This document shows positions 4,989 to 5,265 of a stretch of 5,265 bases of DNA, piece by piece. How positions within the stretch are numbered: the stretch's first letter is position 1; every line of letters starts with the position of its first letter. The DNA is taken from positions 1 through 5,265 of the forward strand of contig JBBRQD010000217.1 in the NCBI GenBank assembly GCA_038227045.1. Reading direction: 5' to 3'. The notes under the pieces were generated by a model. The model was not told the DNA's origin. It saw nothing but the letters and a program-made list of their open reading frames with translations, and did no database searches. A program made the translations under genes and the position numbers. Origin of the DNA: JANXLS01 sp038227045. Lineage in GTDB: Bacteria > Planctomycetota > SZUA-567 > H5-PLA8.

Positions 4989-5016
4989 CATATAATGAAT
5001 AACGGAGCAAAGGCAA
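4989..5016 (-). promoter_or_regulatory. Candidate sigma-70-type promoter of the GAF-protease unit
   Basis: On the minus strand TTGCCT (5011-5016) and TATATG (4989-4994) are separated by 16 bases in an AT-rich stretch that contrasts with the surrounding GC-rich DNA. The start point would be near 4980, giving a leader of about 125 bases. The -10 hexamer is imperfect, so this is only a candidate. The rest of the 342-base gap between 4856 and 5197 holds no gene that I can support. Confidence 0.35.
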
Positions 5017-5127
5017 AACGAAAAAAAGAGTTTTGATATATTAAAGAGTGTCCAGTCGCATGGTGATTGAGATTCAGTCGTGGAGCGGGGTAATGCAGCC
5101 GCAAGTCCGGTGATGCGCCCATTCTCT

Positions 5128-5150
5128 CAGGGCCTTTCAAAAGTCCTCAT
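5128..5150. mobile_element. Possible left end of an ISAs1-type insertion sequence
   Basis: CAGGGCCTTTCAAAAGTCCT begins about 70 bases before the transposase start, a normal distance for an IS terminal inverted repeat. The assignment rests on position and general appearance. The other end, the matching repeat and the target duplication lie outside the window. Confidence 0.35.
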
Positions 5151-5197
5151 TTTTCGTAGAGAAATAGCCGATCTTCTATTCAAAGGAGATCAGAAAA

Positions 5198-5265
5198 ATG
5201 AGTGTTGCCGCTGAAATTTCGCTTTTCGATGCCTTCAAGCAGGTTCCCGATCCGCGCAAACCGCG
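5198..5265 (+). CDS. ISAs1-like transposase, N-terminal fragment cut by the window edge
   Basis: Only 22 codons are inside the window. The start ATG at 5198 has a strong AAAGGAG site about 10 bases upstream. The peptide contains SLFDAFKQVPDPRKP. A short N-terminal block with a Phe-hydrophobic-Pro-Asp-Pro-Arg motif is typical of the DDE_Tnp_1-associated domain of ISAs1-family (H-repeat) transposases. It is the only plus-strand gene and is divergent from the GAF gene. Whether the transposase is intact cannot be seen. Confidence 0.65.
   Translation, partial: MSVAAEISLFDAFKQVPDPRKP

Noticed and set aside
4991..4996. Perfect TATAAT on the plus strand as a promoter for the transposase
   Set aside because: No acceptable -35 hexamer lies 16-18 bases upstream, and the site overlaps the better-placed minus-strand candidate. 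IS transposases also usually carry their promoter inside the element.
4856..5140. Upstream extension of the GAF protein to 270 residues, with a hydrophobic FAPLFIICGAVF stretch
   Set aside because: The stretch comes from AT-rich promoter-like DNA. The start at 4855 has a good ribosome binding site, and GAF similarity begins after it.

Overview
The window looks like a chromosomal segment of a moderately GC-rich soil-type bacterium, most likely an acidobacterium. This assignment rests on recalled resemblance and not on a search. The supporting signs are short heptamer tandem arrays in several intergenic gaps, a long imperfect palindrome with TCACCGCAGAG ends, an ECF-sigma-rich regulatory style, and an ISAs1-like transposase. 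All six complete genes lie on the minus strand and read from right to left; only the truncated transposase at the right edge is on the plus strand.

Layout in order of minus-strand transcription. A 175-residue GAF-domain protein (4855-4328) is followed, after a gap filled with heptamer repeats, by a compact 244-residue cytoplasmic subtilisin-type (S8) protease with an intact catalytic triad (4239-3505). Next comes a 209-base gap holding an inverted pair of heptamer arrays (TTAGGGG type, able to form a G-quadruplex) and a plausible ECF-type promoter. That promoter would drive an ECF sigma factor gene (3295-2726), which overlaps an unrecognised 187-residue soluble protein gene by 11 bases (2736-2173). 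A radical SAM/SPASM peptide maturase (2072-849) and, across a 170-base palindromic element, a 121-residue precursor peptide (600-235) complete the row.

The main result is a probable RiPP (ribosomally made, post-translationally modified peptide) locus. The small last gene has a strong Shine-Dalgarno site, an acidic leader, a glycine-rich middle and a C-terminal core in which a Cys-Trp-Arg-Asn unit occurs three times in tandem. A fourth Trp-His-Asn precedes these units and a Tyr-Tyr-Arg-Tyr tail follows them. Trp-X-Asn is a three-residue motif of the kind cross-linked into cyclophanes by radical SAM/SPASM enzymes of the triceptide (3-CyFE) group such as XyeB, GrrM and FxsB. The neighbouring maturase has the CX3CX2C radical SAM motif and a complete SPASM cysteine set. 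My inference is that the ECF sigma factor and its partner control synthesis, the SPASM enzyme forms Trp-Asn cross-links, and the S8 protease may remove the leader. The GAF protein may sense a signal. No transporter is present in the window.

The non-coding DNA is rich in structure: an imperfect palindrome near the left edge, a REPIN/MITE-like palindrome between maturase and precursor genes, a perfect 8-bp hairpin before the maturase gene, and heptamer arrays around the protease gene. The right edge enters an IS element on the plus strand.
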